Shown here in pieces: positions 25,522 through 34,124 of a DNA stretch of 64,000 nucleotides. The translations under genes and the position numbers were made by a program. The DNA is taken from contig NZ_JAGGPJ010000018.1 in assembly GCF_018613875.1 (NCBI RefSeq), forward strand, positions 646 to 64,645. The letters are read 5' to 3'. The notes beneath the pieces are model-generated. The model was not told where the DNA came from. It did not search any database and saw only the letters and a list, made by a program, of their open reading frames with translations. Within the stretch, counting starts at the first letter, position 1; every line of letters starts with the position of its first letter. The DNA is from Arthrobacter sp. ISL-28 (GTDB lineage Bacteria > Actinomycetota > Actinomycetes > Actinomycetales > Micrococcaceae).

Positions 25522-26729
25522 ACCAGGCTTTTGTGTACGACGCTGTCCGGACGCCCTTTGGGAAGTTCGGTTCCGGTCTTGCCGGGGTCCGCCCGGATGA
25601 TCTTGCCGCCCACGTGATTCGCGAATCCGTGAAGCGTGCGCCGCGGCTCGACGTTGAGCGGATTGATGAGGTGGTGTTCGGCAACGCCAACGGCGCCGGG
25701 GAGGAGAACCGGAACGTGGCCCGGATGGGCACGCTGCTGGCCGGGCTTCCGGTCTCGATCCCCGGGACCACGGTCAACCGGCTCTGCGGGTCGTCCCTGG
25801 ACGCTGCGATCATCGCGTCGCGGCAGATCAATGCCGGGGACGCGGAGCTGATGCTGGTGGGCGGCGCGGAATCCATGTCCCGGGCGCCGTGGGTGCTGCC
25901 GAAGACGGAGAAGCCGTACCCGGCCGGGGACATGACCCTGGCTTCCACCACGCTGGGCTGGCGGCTGGTGAACCGGGCGATGCCGGCGGAGTGGACCATT
26001 TCGCTGGGCGAGGCCACCGAGCGGCTGGCCGGGAAGTACGGCGTGACCCGCGAACAGCAGGATGAGTTCGCCGCGGATTCGCACAACCTCTCCGCCGCTG
26101 CTTGGGACGAGGGGTTCTATGACAGCCTGGTGGCGCCGGTGCCGGGCACGAACCTAGTCCGCGATGAGGGCATCCGTGCCGGGTCCTCCGCGGAGAAGCT
26201 TGCCGGGCTGAAGACCGTGTTCCGCACCGAGGACGGCACGGTCACGGCCGGGAACGCGTCGCCGCTGTCCGACGGCGCCTCCGCGGCCTGGATCGGCTCC
26301 GAATCCGCCGCCGGGCTGCTGGGGATGGAGCCTTTGGCCCGGATCGCCGGGCGTGGGGCGCACGCGAACGATCCCCAGTTCTTCGGCTACGCGCCGGTGG
26401 AGGCGGCCAACAAGGCCCTCGCGAAGGCGGGCATCGGCTGGGATCAGGTGGGCGCCGTCGAGCTTAACGAAGCGTTCGCCGCGCAGTCCTTGGCCTGCAT
26501 TAACGCCTGGGGCATCGACCACTCGATCGTGAACCGGCACGGCGGGGCGATCGCGATGGGCCACCCGCTGGGCGCGTCGGGGACCCGGATCCTGGGCACC
26601 CTGGCCCGCAGCCTGCAGGCCTCCGGTCAGCGCTGGGGCGTCGCGGCGATCTGCATCGGCGTCGGCCAGGGCCTCGCCGTCGTGCTGGAAAACGTAACCT
26701 CTTCTGATTCCGCCAGCGGAAAGGCGTAA
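25518..26729 (+). CDS. pcaF: 3-Oxoadipyl-CoA thiolase
   Basis: A 403-residue thiolase that splits 3-oxoadipyl-CoA into succinyl-CoA and acetyl-CoA, the last step of the beta-ketoadipate route. The acylated Cys90 lies in NRLCGSSLDA, the His is in NRHGGAIAMGHPLGASG, and the second Cys is in CIGVGQG near the C-terminus. The opening VYDAVRTPFGKFGSGLAGVRPDDLA is typical of PcaF. It overlaps pcaC by four bases and precedes pcaI by three bases. The order with thiolase before the transferase genes differs from the common pcaIJF order. Confidence 0.95.
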   Translation: MNQAFVYDAVRTPFGKFGSGLAGVRPDDLAAHVIRESVKRAPRLDVERIDEVVFGNANGAGEENRNVARMGTLLAGLPVSIPGTTVNRLCGSSLDAAIIASRQINAGDAELMLVGGAESMSRAPWVLPKTEKPYPAGDMTLASTTLGWRLVNRAMPAEWTISLGEATERLAGKYGVTREQQDEFAADSHNLSAAAWDEGFYDSLVAPVPGTNLVRDEGIRAGSSAEKLAGLKTVFRTEDGTVTAGNASPLSDGASAAWIGSESAAGLLGMEPLARIAGRGAHANDPQFFGYAPVEAANKALAKAGIGWDQVGAVELNEAFAAQSLACINAWGIDHSIVNRHGGAIAMGHPLGASGTRILGTLARSLQASGQRWGVAAICIGVGQGLAVVLENVTSSDSASGKA

Positions 26730-26732
26730 GCG

Positions 26733-27428
26733 ATGCTGAAATTCATTGACACGGTCGGCGAGGCTGTCGCCGGCATCCGGGACGGCTCCACCGTCATGAT
26801 CGGCGGGTTCGGCAATGCCGGCCAGCCGTTCGAACTGATCGACGCGCTGCTGGACTGCGGCGCCACCGACCTGACCGTGGTGAACAACAACGCCGGCCAG
26901 GGCGACCAGGGCCTGGCGCTGCTGATCAAAGAGGGGCGGGTGAAGAAGATGATCTGCTCCTTCCCGCGGCAGTCCGACTCCTGGCACTTCGACGCCAAGT
27001 ACAAGGCCGGGCAGATCGAACTGGAACTCGTGCCGCAGGGAAACCTGGCCGAACGCATCCGGGCCGCCGGGGCGGGCATCGGCGGCTTCTTCACCCCCAC
27101 CGGGTACGGCACCATGCTCGCCGAGGGCAAGGAAACCCGGATCATCGACGGCCGCGGACAGGTTTTTGAGACCCCGATCCACGCCGACGTCGCGCTGATC
27201 AAGGCGCTCAAGGCGGACGGCAAGGGCAACCTCGTGTACCGCAAGACCGCCCGGAACTTCGGCCCCATCATGGCCGCCGCCGCGAAGCACACCATCGCCC
27301 AGGTCTCGGAAATCGTGCCCACGGGCGGACTGGACCCGGAGAACATCGTGACCCCCGGCATTTACGTCAACAGCATCGTCCGGGTGGCCCCCGCCGCTGG
27401 CGCCCGAACGACAGAACAGGTGGCCTGA
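26733..27428 (+). CDS. pcaI: 3-Oxoadipate CoA-transferase subunit A
   Basis: A 231-residue class I CoA-transferase alpha subunit, with the N-terminal GSTVMIGGFGNAGQPFELIDAL glycine loop and the later GGFFTPTGYGTMLAEGKE. With PcaJ it moves CoA from succinyl-CoA to 3-oxoadipate. It starts three bases after pcaF and ends one base before pcaJ. Confidence 0.95.
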   Translation: MLKFIDTVGEAVAGIRDGSTVMIGGFGNAGQPFELIDALLDCGATDLTVVNNNAGQGDQGLALLIKEGRVKKMICSFPRQSDSWHFDAKYKAGQIELELVPQGNLAERIRAAGAGIGGFFTPTGYGTMLAEGKETRIIDGRGQVFETPIHADVALIKALKADGKGNLVYRKTARNFGPIMAAAAKHTIAQVSEIVPTGGLDPENIVTPGIYVNSIVRVAPAAGARTTEQVA

Positions 27429-27429
27429 G

Positions 27430-28113
27430 ATGAGCCTTGTGAAAACGACAATCCAGACATCGGACAAGCCCTTGGGCCGCGACGATCTCGCCCGGCTCGT
27501 GGCGCGGGACATCAAGCCCGGTTCCTTCGTAAACCTCGGGATCGGCCAGCCCACCCTGGTGTCCAACTACCTTCAGCCGGAGCAGGACATCACGCTCCAC
27601 ACCGAGAACGGCATGCTCGGCATGGGCCCGGAAGCCACGGGCGAGCAGATCGACGGCGACCTCATCAACGCCGGCAAGATCCCGGTCACCGAGCTGCCCG
27701 GGGCGTCCTACTTCCATCACGCGGATTCCTTTGCGATCATGCGCGGCGGGCACCTGGACATCTGCGTCCTCGGCGCGTTCCAGGTCTCCGCGACCGGCGA
27801 CCTTGCCAACTGGCACACCGGGGCACCGGACGCGATTCCTGCCGTGGGCGGTGCCATGGATCTGGCCACCGGAGCGAAGGACGTCTTTGTGATGATGACG
27901 CTCCTGACCCGCGACGGCGCGTCGAAGCTCGTGGACACCTGCACCTACCCGCTGACCGGCGTCGGCTGCGTCACCCGCGTGTACACGGACAAGGCGGTGT
28001 TCCTCACGGGCCCCGACGGCGTCCAGGTCCGGGAAACGTTCGGCTGCACCCTCGAGGAGCTCCAGGCCATGGTGCCGGTTCCGCTCACGGCAGCCCCCGC
28101 CGTCGAACCCTAA
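27430..28113 (+). CDS. pcaJ: 3-Oxoadipate CoA-transferase subunit B
   Basis: A 227-residue class I CoA-transferase beta subunit. The catalytic Glu59, which carries CoA as a thioester, is in LHTENGMLGMGP after NLGIGQPTLVSNYL. It is the last enzyme gene of the operon. A 63-base hairpin follows eight bases after its stop, at 28122-28184, and then the PcaR-type regulator. Confidence 0.95.
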   Translation: MSLVKTTIQTSDKPLGRDDLARLVARDIKPGSFVNLGIGQPTLVSNYLQPEQDITLHTENGMLGMGPEATGEQIDGDLINAGKIPVTELPGASYFHHADSFAIMRGGHLDICVLGAFQVSATGDLANWHTGAPDAIPAVGGAMDLATGAKDVFVMMTLLTRDGASKLVDTCTYPLTGVGCVTRVYTDKAVFLTGPDGVQVRETFGCTLEELQAMVPVPLTAAPAVEP

Positions 28114-28121
28114 CCACCGCA

Positions 28122-28184
28122 GCGCGAACGGGCAGCAAATGCCCTCAAACCCCGCGTTTGAGGTCATTAGCTGCCCGTTCGCGC
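28122..28184. terminator. 63-base near-perfect hairpin at the end of the pca operon
   Basis: Arms 28122-28136 (GCGCGAACGGGCAGC) and 28170-28184 are exact complements; inside them 14 further base pairs form with two mismatches, including CCTCAAAC with GTTTGAGG, leaving the loop CCCGC. There is no U-tract. It lies between pcaJ and pcaR. It can act as a terminator or mRNA 3' protector for the operon; its near-symmetry also looks like a mobile palindromic repeat, though no second copy was recognised in this window. Confidence 0.7.
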
Positions 28185-28243
28185 AAGGGCGCGGAAGGGG
28201 GACGGGCCGCAGGCGTCCGTTGGCGCCCATAGGATTGGTAACC

Positions 28244-29080
28244 ATGACCGACGCAGCAGGGACCGCACCGAAGGCACGCCGCACGCCGAAGGCTGACGGG
28301 GCGCCGGCGGCGAGCGACCAGTACGTGCAGTCGCTGGCGCGCGGGCTGGCGGTGATCCGGGCGTTCGACACCGATCACCCCGTCATGACCCTCACCGAGG
28401 TGGCCGCGCGCACGGACCTGACCCGCGCCACGGCCCGCCGCTTCCTGCACACGCTCGTCGAGCTCGGCTACGTCCGCACCGACGGCAAGACCTTCGCGCT
28501 CACCGCCCAGGTGCTGCAGCTAGGGTATGCCTACCTGTCCGGACTGTCCCTCCCGCAGCTCGCCCAGCCGCACCTCGAAGAGCTGTCCCTCAAGCTGGGC
28601 GAGTCCACGTCCGCCGCGGTGCTGGACGGCACGGACATCGCCTACATTGCCCGCGTCACCACCCGCCGGATCATGAACATCGGCATCACGGTGGGCACCC
28701 GGTTCCCCGCCTACGCCACGTCCATGGGCAGGGTGCTCCTCGCCGCACTCCCGCCCGAGCAGCTGAAGGAATACCTCGCCGCCGCGGAGATCAAGCCGCT
28801 CACGCCCCGCGGCATCGGCACCGTGAAGGATCTCCTGGCCGTCCTGGAGACCGTGCGCGCCCAGGGCTGGTGCCTGCTGGACCAGGAGCTCGAGCTGGGG
28901 CTGATGTCCGTCGCCGCCCCCGTGTATCACGGCCGCAAGGTGATCGCCGCCGTCAACGTTTCGCTGCAGGCCCAGTCCGTTAACGCCAAGCCCGACCCGC
29001 AGGCCTACCTGGACTTCGTGCGCAAGGAAATCGTGGCCACGGCGGAAAAGATTTCCGCGGACTTTTCCACCGGCCGGTAG
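28244..29080 (+). CDS. pcaR: PcaR-type IclR-family regulator
   Basis: A 278-residue IclR protein of the Pca/Pob clade. The winged helix is near residues 45-75 (LTEVAARTDLTRATARRFLHTLVELGYV). The effector domain has VGTRFPAYATSMGRVLLA and ends with SVAAPVYHG and VAAVNVSLQ, all typical of PcaR/PcaU proteins. The ATG at 28244 lies nine bases after TAGGAT (28230-28235), a good -10 box, so the transcript is probably leaderless; the frame is open upstream but with non-homologous sequence. It is downstream of the operon it presumably controls, which it likely activates or represses in response to 3-oxoadipate or protocatechuate. Confidence 0.92.
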   Translation: MTDAAGTAPKARRTPKADGAPAASDQYVQSLARGLAVIRAFDTDHPVMTLTEVAARTDLTRATARRFLHTLVELGYVRTDGKTFALTAQVLQLGYAYLSGLSLPQLAQPHLEELSLKLGESTSAAVLDGTDIAYIARVTTRRIMNIGITVGTRFPAYATSMGRVLLAALPPEQLKEYLAAAEIKPLTPRGIGTVKDLLAVLETVRAQGWCLLDQELELGLMSVAAPVYHGRKVIAAVNVSLQAQSVNAKPDPQAYLDFVRKEIVATAEKISADFSTGR

Positions 29081-29311
29081 CACCACAGCAGGCCCGGCAG
29101 CTGGCCCCGGAGCCGTGCCTGGCAGGGCATGCGGCCAGTGCCGCCAGGGCACGCTGGCACCTCTACACACCCGCCCTACTGCCGCGGAGCGCGGCTGGGC
29201 CATAGACTCTAGCCAACTACGTGCAGCAGCGCCGCTCCGCGAGTTCCGCCCCCTTGAGGGGAAGAGCCCACGCTGAAGGCGCCGCTGCACCCGTTGGAAG
29301 GGGAGTGGCGG

Positions 29312-30502
29312 GTGAAGCTGGGTATAGCGCGGGAACGTCGTGAGGGCGAGCGGCGGGTTGCCGCCACACCGGAGACCGTGAAGCAACTGGCCGGACTGGG
29401 ACTAGAGGTGCTGGTTGAATCCCGGGCAGGTGTCTTCGCCGGGCACGGCGACGACGACTACCGCGAGGCGGGCGCCATCGTCGTCCCGGACCTCGATATC
29501 GGCGACCTCGACGTTTACGCCCATGTCCGCCCGCTGGAGCATCCGACGGCGGCCGCCCTGCGCCGGGGCGCCGTCACCGTGGGTCTGGCCTCGCCGTCGT
29601 CGGAGCTCGCTGTGGTGAGGGAACTCGCAGACGGCGGCATCACCTCCTTCGCCCTGGAGCTCGTGCCGCGAATTTCCCGTGCCCAGTCCATGGACGCCCT
29701 GTCGTCGCAGGCCCTCGTGGCCGGCTACCGCTGCGTGCTCGAGGCGGCCATCCGGCTGCCCCGGTTCTTCCCCCTCTTTATGACCGCGGCCGGAACCGTT
29801 CCGCCGGCGCGGGTGCTGGTGCTCGGCGTGGGCGTGGCCGGGCTGCAGGCCATCGGCACCGCGAAACGGCTCGGCGCACGCGTCTCGGCCAACGACATCA
29901 GGCCCTCCTCGGCCGAAGAAGTCACCTCCATGGGCGGCACCTTCATCAAACTCGACCTCGAGACGGCGGAAGCCTCGGGCGGCTACGCGCGCGAACTCAG
30001 CGCAGACCGCGGCGCCCTGCAGCGCCAGCTCCTGACGCCCCATGTGGCCGACGCGGACGTGCTGATCACGACGGCGGCTGTGCCCGGCCGGCGGGCCCCG
30101 CTCCTGGTGACCCGGGACATGGTGGAGGCGATGCGTCCGGGATCGGTCGTCGTCGACCTCGCCGCGGAGTCCGGCGGCAACGTGGAGGGCTCGGTTCCCG
30201 GCCGCGACGTCCATATGAACACCTCCGATGGCAAGGGGTCCGTCACGGTGGTGGGCCTGAAAGACGCCGCCTCCGCCATGCCCACGGATGCCTCGCGGCT
30301 GTACGCGAAGAACGTGGCCAACCTGCTCGCCCTGATGATCCGGGACGGCAAAGTGTCCCCGGACTTCGGCGACGACGTGATCGCTGGCGCCTGCCTGACG
30401 CACGAGGGCGTGGTGCGGCATCCGCCGACGGCGGAGGCCCTCGCGGCCCTCGCCGGGGACGAATCGAATGAGAAGGCGCCGGAGAACGAGGGGGTGGCCT
30501 GA
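29312..30502 (+). CDS. pntAA: NAD(P) transhydrogenase subunit alpha 1 (NAD-binding domain I)
   Basis: A 396-residue soluble domain of proton-translocating transhydrogenase, related to alanine dehydrogenase. It has RREGERRVAATPETVKQL at the start, the NAD-binding GVGVAGLQAIGTAKRLGA and the RPSSAEEVTSMGG region. GTG at 29312 is chosen because GGGGAG stands seven bases upstream; a TTG 18 bases earlier is also in frame. The complex couples proton entry to hydride transfer from NADH to NADP. The stop and the next start share a base. A TAGACT -10 box at 29203-29208 would give a leader of about 95 bases. Confidence 0.93.
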   Translation: MKLGIARERREGERRVAATPETVKQLAGLGLEVLVESRAGVFAGHGDDDYREAGAIVVPDLDIGDLDVYAHVRPLEHPTAAALRRGAVTVGLASPSSELAVVRELADGGITSFALELVPRISRAQSMDALSSQALVAGYRCVLEAAIRLPRFFPLFMTAAGTVPPARVLVLGVGVAGLQAIGTAKRLGARVSANDIRPSSAEEVTSMGGTFIKLDLETAEASGGYARELSADRGALQRQLLTPHVADADVLITTAAVPGRRAPLLVTRDMVEAMRPGSVVVDLAAESGGNVEGSVPGRDVHMNTSDGKGSVTVVGLKDAASAMPTDASRLYAKNVANLLALMIRDGKVSPDFGDDVIAGACLTHEGVVRHPPTAEALAALAGDESNEKAPENEGVA

Positions 30503-30864
30503 TGGACGGCATCAGCCTGCTGACAATCACCGTGCTGGCGGTTTTCGTGGGCTTCGAGGTGGTTTCCAAAGTCTCCAGCACCCTGCATACTCCACTGATG
30601 TCAGGGGCCAACGCCATCCACGGCATCATCCTCGTCGGCGCCATCATCGTCGCCGGCCAGGCCACCCACCCGTGGGTGCTTGCCGTGGCGCTCCTCGCTG
30701 TGGTGCTCGCCACCGCGAACCTGGTGGGCGGCTTCGTGGTGACGGACAGGATGCTGGAAATGTTCCGCGGGCGCACCGGCAAGGAAGGCAAGCCCGCTCC
30801 TCCGGGCCAGGACCGGGCACCAACTGACGCTTCAGCCCGTGAAGGCGGGGGGAGCTCCCGGTGA
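30502..30864 (+). CDS. pntAB: NAD(P) transhydrogenase subunit alpha 2 (membrane part)
   Basis: A 120-residue membrane subunit with three hydrophobic helices. It has the characteristic PLMSGANAIHGIILVGA segment after a VGFEVVSKVSSTLHTP stretch, and FVVTDRMLEMF near the end. In Escherichia coli this part is fused to the NAD-binding domain; the split form is common in actinobacteria and alphaproteobacteria. The tail after residue 90 is charged and probably cytoplasmic. It overlaps pntB by four bases. Confidence 0.93.
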   Translation: MDGISLLTITVLAVFVGFEVVSKVSSTLHTPLMSGANAIHGIILVGAIIVAGQATHPWVLAVALLAVVLATANLVGGFVVTDRMLEMFRGRTGKEGKPAPPGQDRAPTDASAREGGGSSR

Positions 30865-32234
30865 CCCTCCTCGACCCCACCGTGACAGCGCTCCTCTACC
30901 TCGCAGCTGCCGTATTTTTCATCCTGGCCCTCAAGGGCCTGAACTCGCCGCGCACGGCACGCCGCGGCAACCTGATCGGCGCCTTCGGGGCGCTGGTCGC
31001 CGTCGTGACCGTCTTCTTCTCCGTCAGGCTGGACAACATCCCGTGGATCGTCGGCGCCATCGCAGTGGGATCCGGCGTGGCTGCACCCGTGGCGCGGCGC
31101 GTCAAGATGACGCAGATGCCGCAGCTCGTGGCGCTCTTCAACGGCGTGGGCGGCGGCGCCGCCGCGCTGGTGGCCCTGCTGGAACTCCCGCACGCCGACG
31201 ACGGCTGGTTGCGCCTCGCCGTCGTCTTCACGCTGCTGGTCGGGGCGGTTTCCTTCGCCGGCTCCGCCATCACGTTCGCCAAACTGCAGGAGCTGATGAC
31301 CACCCGCCCCGTGGTGTTCCCCGGGCTGCCGGCGGTGATGGGCGCCGTGCTGCTCGCCGCCGTGGGAGCCGCCGTCGCCGTCATTCTGGGCGGTTCCCTG
31401 GCGTTCGCGCTGGTGCTCCTGCTGCTGGGGCTGCTGGCCGGTGTGCTGCTGGTCCTGCCGGTGGGCGGCGCGGACGTGCCGATTGTCATCTCGCTGCTGA
31501 ACGCCTTCACCGGCCTGGCCGTCGCCGCCTCCGGCCTGGTGCTGGGCAACGTGCTCCTGGTGGTGGCCGGCACGCTCGTGGGTGCCTCGGGCACCATCCT
31601 CACCCGGGCCATGGCGGCCGCCATGGGCCGCAGCGTCACGGGCATCCTGTTCGGGGCCTTTAAAGGAAATTCGACGGCGGGATCGACGGCCGTGAGCGAC
31701 CGCCCTGTGCGCTCCTCCAGCGCGGAGGACGTTGCGGTGCTCCTGGGCTATGCGCAGCGGGTGATCATTGTGCCAGGGTACGGCCTCGCGGTGGCGCAGG
31801 GGCAGCACACCGCCGCCGAGCTTGCCCAGGCCCTCGAGGCCCGCGGCATCCGGGTGGACTTCGCCATCCACCCGGTCGCCGGGCGCATGCCGGGGCACAT
31901 GAATGTGCTGCTTGCCGAGGCCAACGTGCCCTACGAGTCGCTCAAGGAGATGGGCGAGATCAACTCCGAGTTCCGGACCGCCGACGTCGCGCTCGTGGTG
32001 GGCGCGAACGACGTCGTCAATCCTGCCGCCAAGACGTCCGCCGGGTCGCCGATCTACGGCATGCCGATCCTTGAGGTGGCTGACGCGCGGCAGGTGGTCT
32101 TCCTGAAGCGCTCGATGCGGCCGGGGTTCGCCGGCATCGAAAACGACCTCATGTACGAGCCGCAGACCACGCTGCTGTTCGGCGACGCGAAAGACTCGCT
32201 GACGAAGGTGCTCGGCGCCGTCAAAGCACTGTAA
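30861..32234 (+). CDS. pntB: NAD(P) transhydrogenase subunit beta
   Basis: A 457-residue subunit with about nine membrane helices (residues 1-265) and the NADP-binding domain III after about 280. The domain III signatures are present: VIIVPGYGLAVAQGQH, the Gly-rich AGRMPGHMNVLLAEANVPYE, and VVGANDVVNPAAKT, which contains the Asp involved in coupling to the proton channel. The GTG start overlaps the pntAB stop (GTGA). With pobA and biosynthesis, this enzyme would supply NADPH. Confidence 0.95.
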   Translation: MTLLDPTVTALLYLAAAVFFILALKGLNSPRTARRGNLIGAFGALVAVVTVFFSVRLDNIPWIVGAIAVGSGVAAPVARRVKMTQMPQLVALFNGVGGGAAALVALLELPHADDGWLRLAVVFTLLVGAVSFAGSAITFAKLQELMTTRPVVFPGLPAVMGAVLLAAVGAAVAVILGGSLAFALVLLLLGLLAGVLLVLPVGGADVPIVISLLNAFTGLAVAASGLVLGNVLLVVAGTLVGASGTILTRAMAAAMGRSVTGILFGAFKGNSTAGSTAVSDRPVRSSSAEDVAVLLGYAQRVIIVPGYGLAVAQGQHTAAELAQALEARGIRVDFAIHPVAGRMPGHMNVLLAEANVPYESLKEMGEINSEFRTADVALVVGANDVVNPAAKTSAGSPIYGMPILEVADARQVVFLKRSMRPGFAGIENDLMYEPQTTLLFGDAKDSLTKVLGAVKAL

Positions 32235-32326
32235 AGGCATCCCGCGCGCTGCTGCAGGCGGATGGCCAATCCGGATACGATTTGAATTCCAGGGCTTTGC
32301 CGCCCTTCCCGCAGTCGAAGGACACC

Positions 32327-33244
32327 ATGCCAGCCAAGAACGCCGCCTCGCCTCAACGGGCCGCCGTGGTCATCAACCCGTCCAAAGCGGTGGGGGCCAA
32401 CCTCCGCGCCTCGCTGGTCCGGCTGTGCGACACCCAGGGCTGGGCCGAACCGCTCTGGCTGGAAACTACGGTTGAGGACCCGGGCGTCGGGCAGGCGCGC
32501 CAGGCACTGGAGGCGGGGGTCGACGTCGTCATTGCCGCCGGCGGCGACGGAACCGTGCGCTGCGTTGCCGAGGTGCTCGCCGGGACAGACACCCCGCTGG
32601 GGCTGGTCCCGCTGGGGACCGGGAACCTTCTGGCCCGCAACCTGGGCGTTGACATCTCCGACCCCGTCTCGGCCGCCTATGACGTGCTGAACGGCACCGA
32701 ACGCACCGTGGATGTGGTCAGGAGCAGATTCGACCACTCCGAGGACGAGAACGTGTTCCTGGTGATGGCCGGCGTGGGCTATGACGCCGCCATCATGGCG
32801 GACACCGTGGACGTCCTCAAGGACCGCATGGGATGGCTCGCCTACGTTGAAGCGGGCATCCGCAAGCTTCCCGGCAAACCCGTCAGGGCCACGATCAAGG
32901 TGGACGGCAAGCACCCGGTCAAACGCCGGATCCGCAGCGTGATGATCGGCAACTGCGGCCGGATCATGGGCGGAATCGAAATTTTCCCCGAGGCCAAGAT
33001 CGACGACGGCCTCATGGACCTGCTGGTCCTTGCCCCCCGCGGCCGGTTCGGCTGGCTTGGCGTGATCGCCGGCATCTTCGGACGCAAGAAGAACAAGAGG
33101 CAATCAGCGGAGTACTTCCAGGGCAAGAGTGCCGAGGTGACCTTGGACCAGGCGGAGGAATTCCAGCTCGACGGCGATCACGTGGGGACCGGAAAGCACC
33201 TCGTCATCCGCCTGGAACCCGGGGCGCTCAAGATCCGCATGTAG
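32327..33244 (+). CDS. Diacylglycerol/lipid kinase (DgkB/YegS family)
   Basis: A 305-residue lipid kinase. The catalytic domain has the nucleotide motif VIAAGGDGTVRCVAEVLAG and the PLGTGNLLARNLG segment. The C-terminal domain includes VMIGNCGRIMGG and ends KHLVIRLEPGALKI. It would phosphorylate diacylglycerol or a related lipid at the membrane. AAGGA four to five bases before ATG 32327 decides the start, and TACGAT at 32275-32280 is a likely -10 box, so it has its own promoter downstream of pntB. Confidence 0.9.
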   Translation: MPAKNAASPQRAAVVINPSKAVGANLRASLVRLCDTQGWAEPLWLETTVEDPGVGQARQALEAGVDVVIAAGGDGTVRCVAEVLAGTDTPLGLVPLGTGNLLARNLGVDISDPVSAAYDVLNGTERTVDVVRSRFDHSEDENVFLVMAGVGYDAAIMADTVDVLKDRMGWLAYVEAGIRKLPGKPVRATIKVDGKHPVKRRIRSVMIGNCGRIMGGIEIFPEAKIDDGLMDLLVLAPRGRFGWLGVIAGIFGRKKNKRQSAEYFQGKSAEVTLDQAEEFQLDGDHVGTGKHLVIRLEPGALKIRM

Positions 33245-33261
33245 CCCCCGGCCTCGCCCAG

Positions 33262-33299
33262 CATTTAATGTCGACGGCGGCATTTAATGTCGACGGCGG
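33262..33299. repeat. Tandem 19-bp duplication in a convergent intergenic gap
   Basis: CATTTAATGTCGACGGCGG occurs twice back to back at 33262-33280 and 33281-33299. The second copy runs into the left arm of the terminator stem, so slippage or terminator remodelling probably made it. Confidence 0.8.
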
Positions 33300-33332
33300 C
33301 GGGCCGCTCCCAGTGGGCGGCCCGCCGCCGTC
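33292..33332. terminator. Perfect 16-bp terminator stem between convergent genes
   Basis: GACGGCGGCGGGCCGC (33292-33307) pairs exactly with 33317-33332 around a nine-base loop. On the plus strand it is followed by TGTCTTGT, a weak U-rich tail. It sits between the lipid kinase and the minus-strand operon that ends at 33388, and probably stops transcription from both sides. Confidence 0.75.
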
Positions 33333-33387
33333 TGTCTTGTCCGGGCTGCTGGATATCCGGCGCTGCTGGATGTCCGGCGGGCTGGGG

Positions 33388-34116
33388 TCAGTCCGCGAGC
33401 AGCCTGCCCCACCTTGGTGCGAGCAAGGGGGACCCGGCAAGTTTGAGGCAGTGCCACAGGGTCACGGCCACCGAATCCAGTACCGGAACGCCGGTTTTGG
33501 CCTCGACGTCGGCTGCGATGTTGGCGCCGTACAGATTGGTACAGAGGTAAACGAGGGCGTCCGGCGCCGCCGCTGCCAGCTCCAGTGAGCCGGGGCGCAT
33601 CTCCTCGTCGGTGACCCGTGCGAAGGACTCGTTGTCGCTCAGGCCCAGGCAGCGGTGGCCCACGGTCTTGATGCCGTCCCGCTCGTAGGACGCGATGACG
33701 GCGAGGTTGACGTCCTCCGTGTAGGGCGTGAACAGCCCGATCCGCTCCGTGCCGAATGACCGGAACGCCTCGAGATAGGCAAGCGTGGACGTGGTGGCCG
33801 GTATGCCGGTGGCGTCGGAGATCTCCCGCACGAGATCCCGGTCGTGGTCCGCTCCGAGCCATGACCCCGAGGTGCCGTTCCAGGCAATGACGTCCACGTC
33901 CGCCGTCGCGAGAAGCCCGGCCGCTTCGCGCATGACGGCCGGATCGAACTGCCTGTCGGAGGAATCGTCCAACGCGATCCGGGTCACGGGGATCCGGGTG
34001 AAGTGGATGGTGACGTCGTCCCGGTCACCCAGAATGCGGTAACTCTGCGGTTCAAGGCAGGTGTTGGAGGACGGCACGATCATGCCGATCCGGGTTTTGC
34101 GTGTTGTGGCAGGCAT
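33388..34116 (-). CDS. Asp/Glu racemase-superfamily protein resembling arylmalonate decarboxylase / maleate isomerase
   Basis: A 242-residue protein of the aspartate/glutamate racemase superfamily. It starts RIGMIVPSSNTCLEPQ, as in maleate isomerase. The first catalytic Cys of maleate isomerase and glutamate racemase is absent; that loop reads AWNGTSGSW, with Gly81-Thr82-Ser83. The second Cys is kept, Cys192 in VYLCTNLYG. A single Cys plus a GTS oxyanion motif is the arrangement of arylmalonate decarboxylase. It may decarboxylate or isomerise a malonate-like compound rather than racemise. It is the last gene of the hydantoinase operon, eight bases after the amidohydrolase gene. The start is ATG at 34116. 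Confidence 0.8.
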   Translation of the reverse strand: MPATTRKTRIGMIVPSSNTCLEPQSYRILGDRDDVTIHFTRIPVTRIALDDSSDRQFDPAVMREAAGLLATADVDVIAWNGTSGSWLGADHDRDLVREISDATGIPATTSTLAYLEAFRSFGTERIGLFTPYTEDVNLAVIASYERDGIKTVGHRCLGLSDNESFARVTDEEMRPGSLELAAAAPDALVYLCTNLYGANIAADVEAKTGVPVLDSVAVTLWHCLKLAGSPLLAPRWGRLLAD

Positions 34117-34124
34117 GGGTGCTC

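Noticed and set aside
30243..32240. Open frame of 665 codons on the minus strand rich in His and Gln
   Set aside because: Shadow of pntAB and pntB; composition mirrors the opposite strand's codons.
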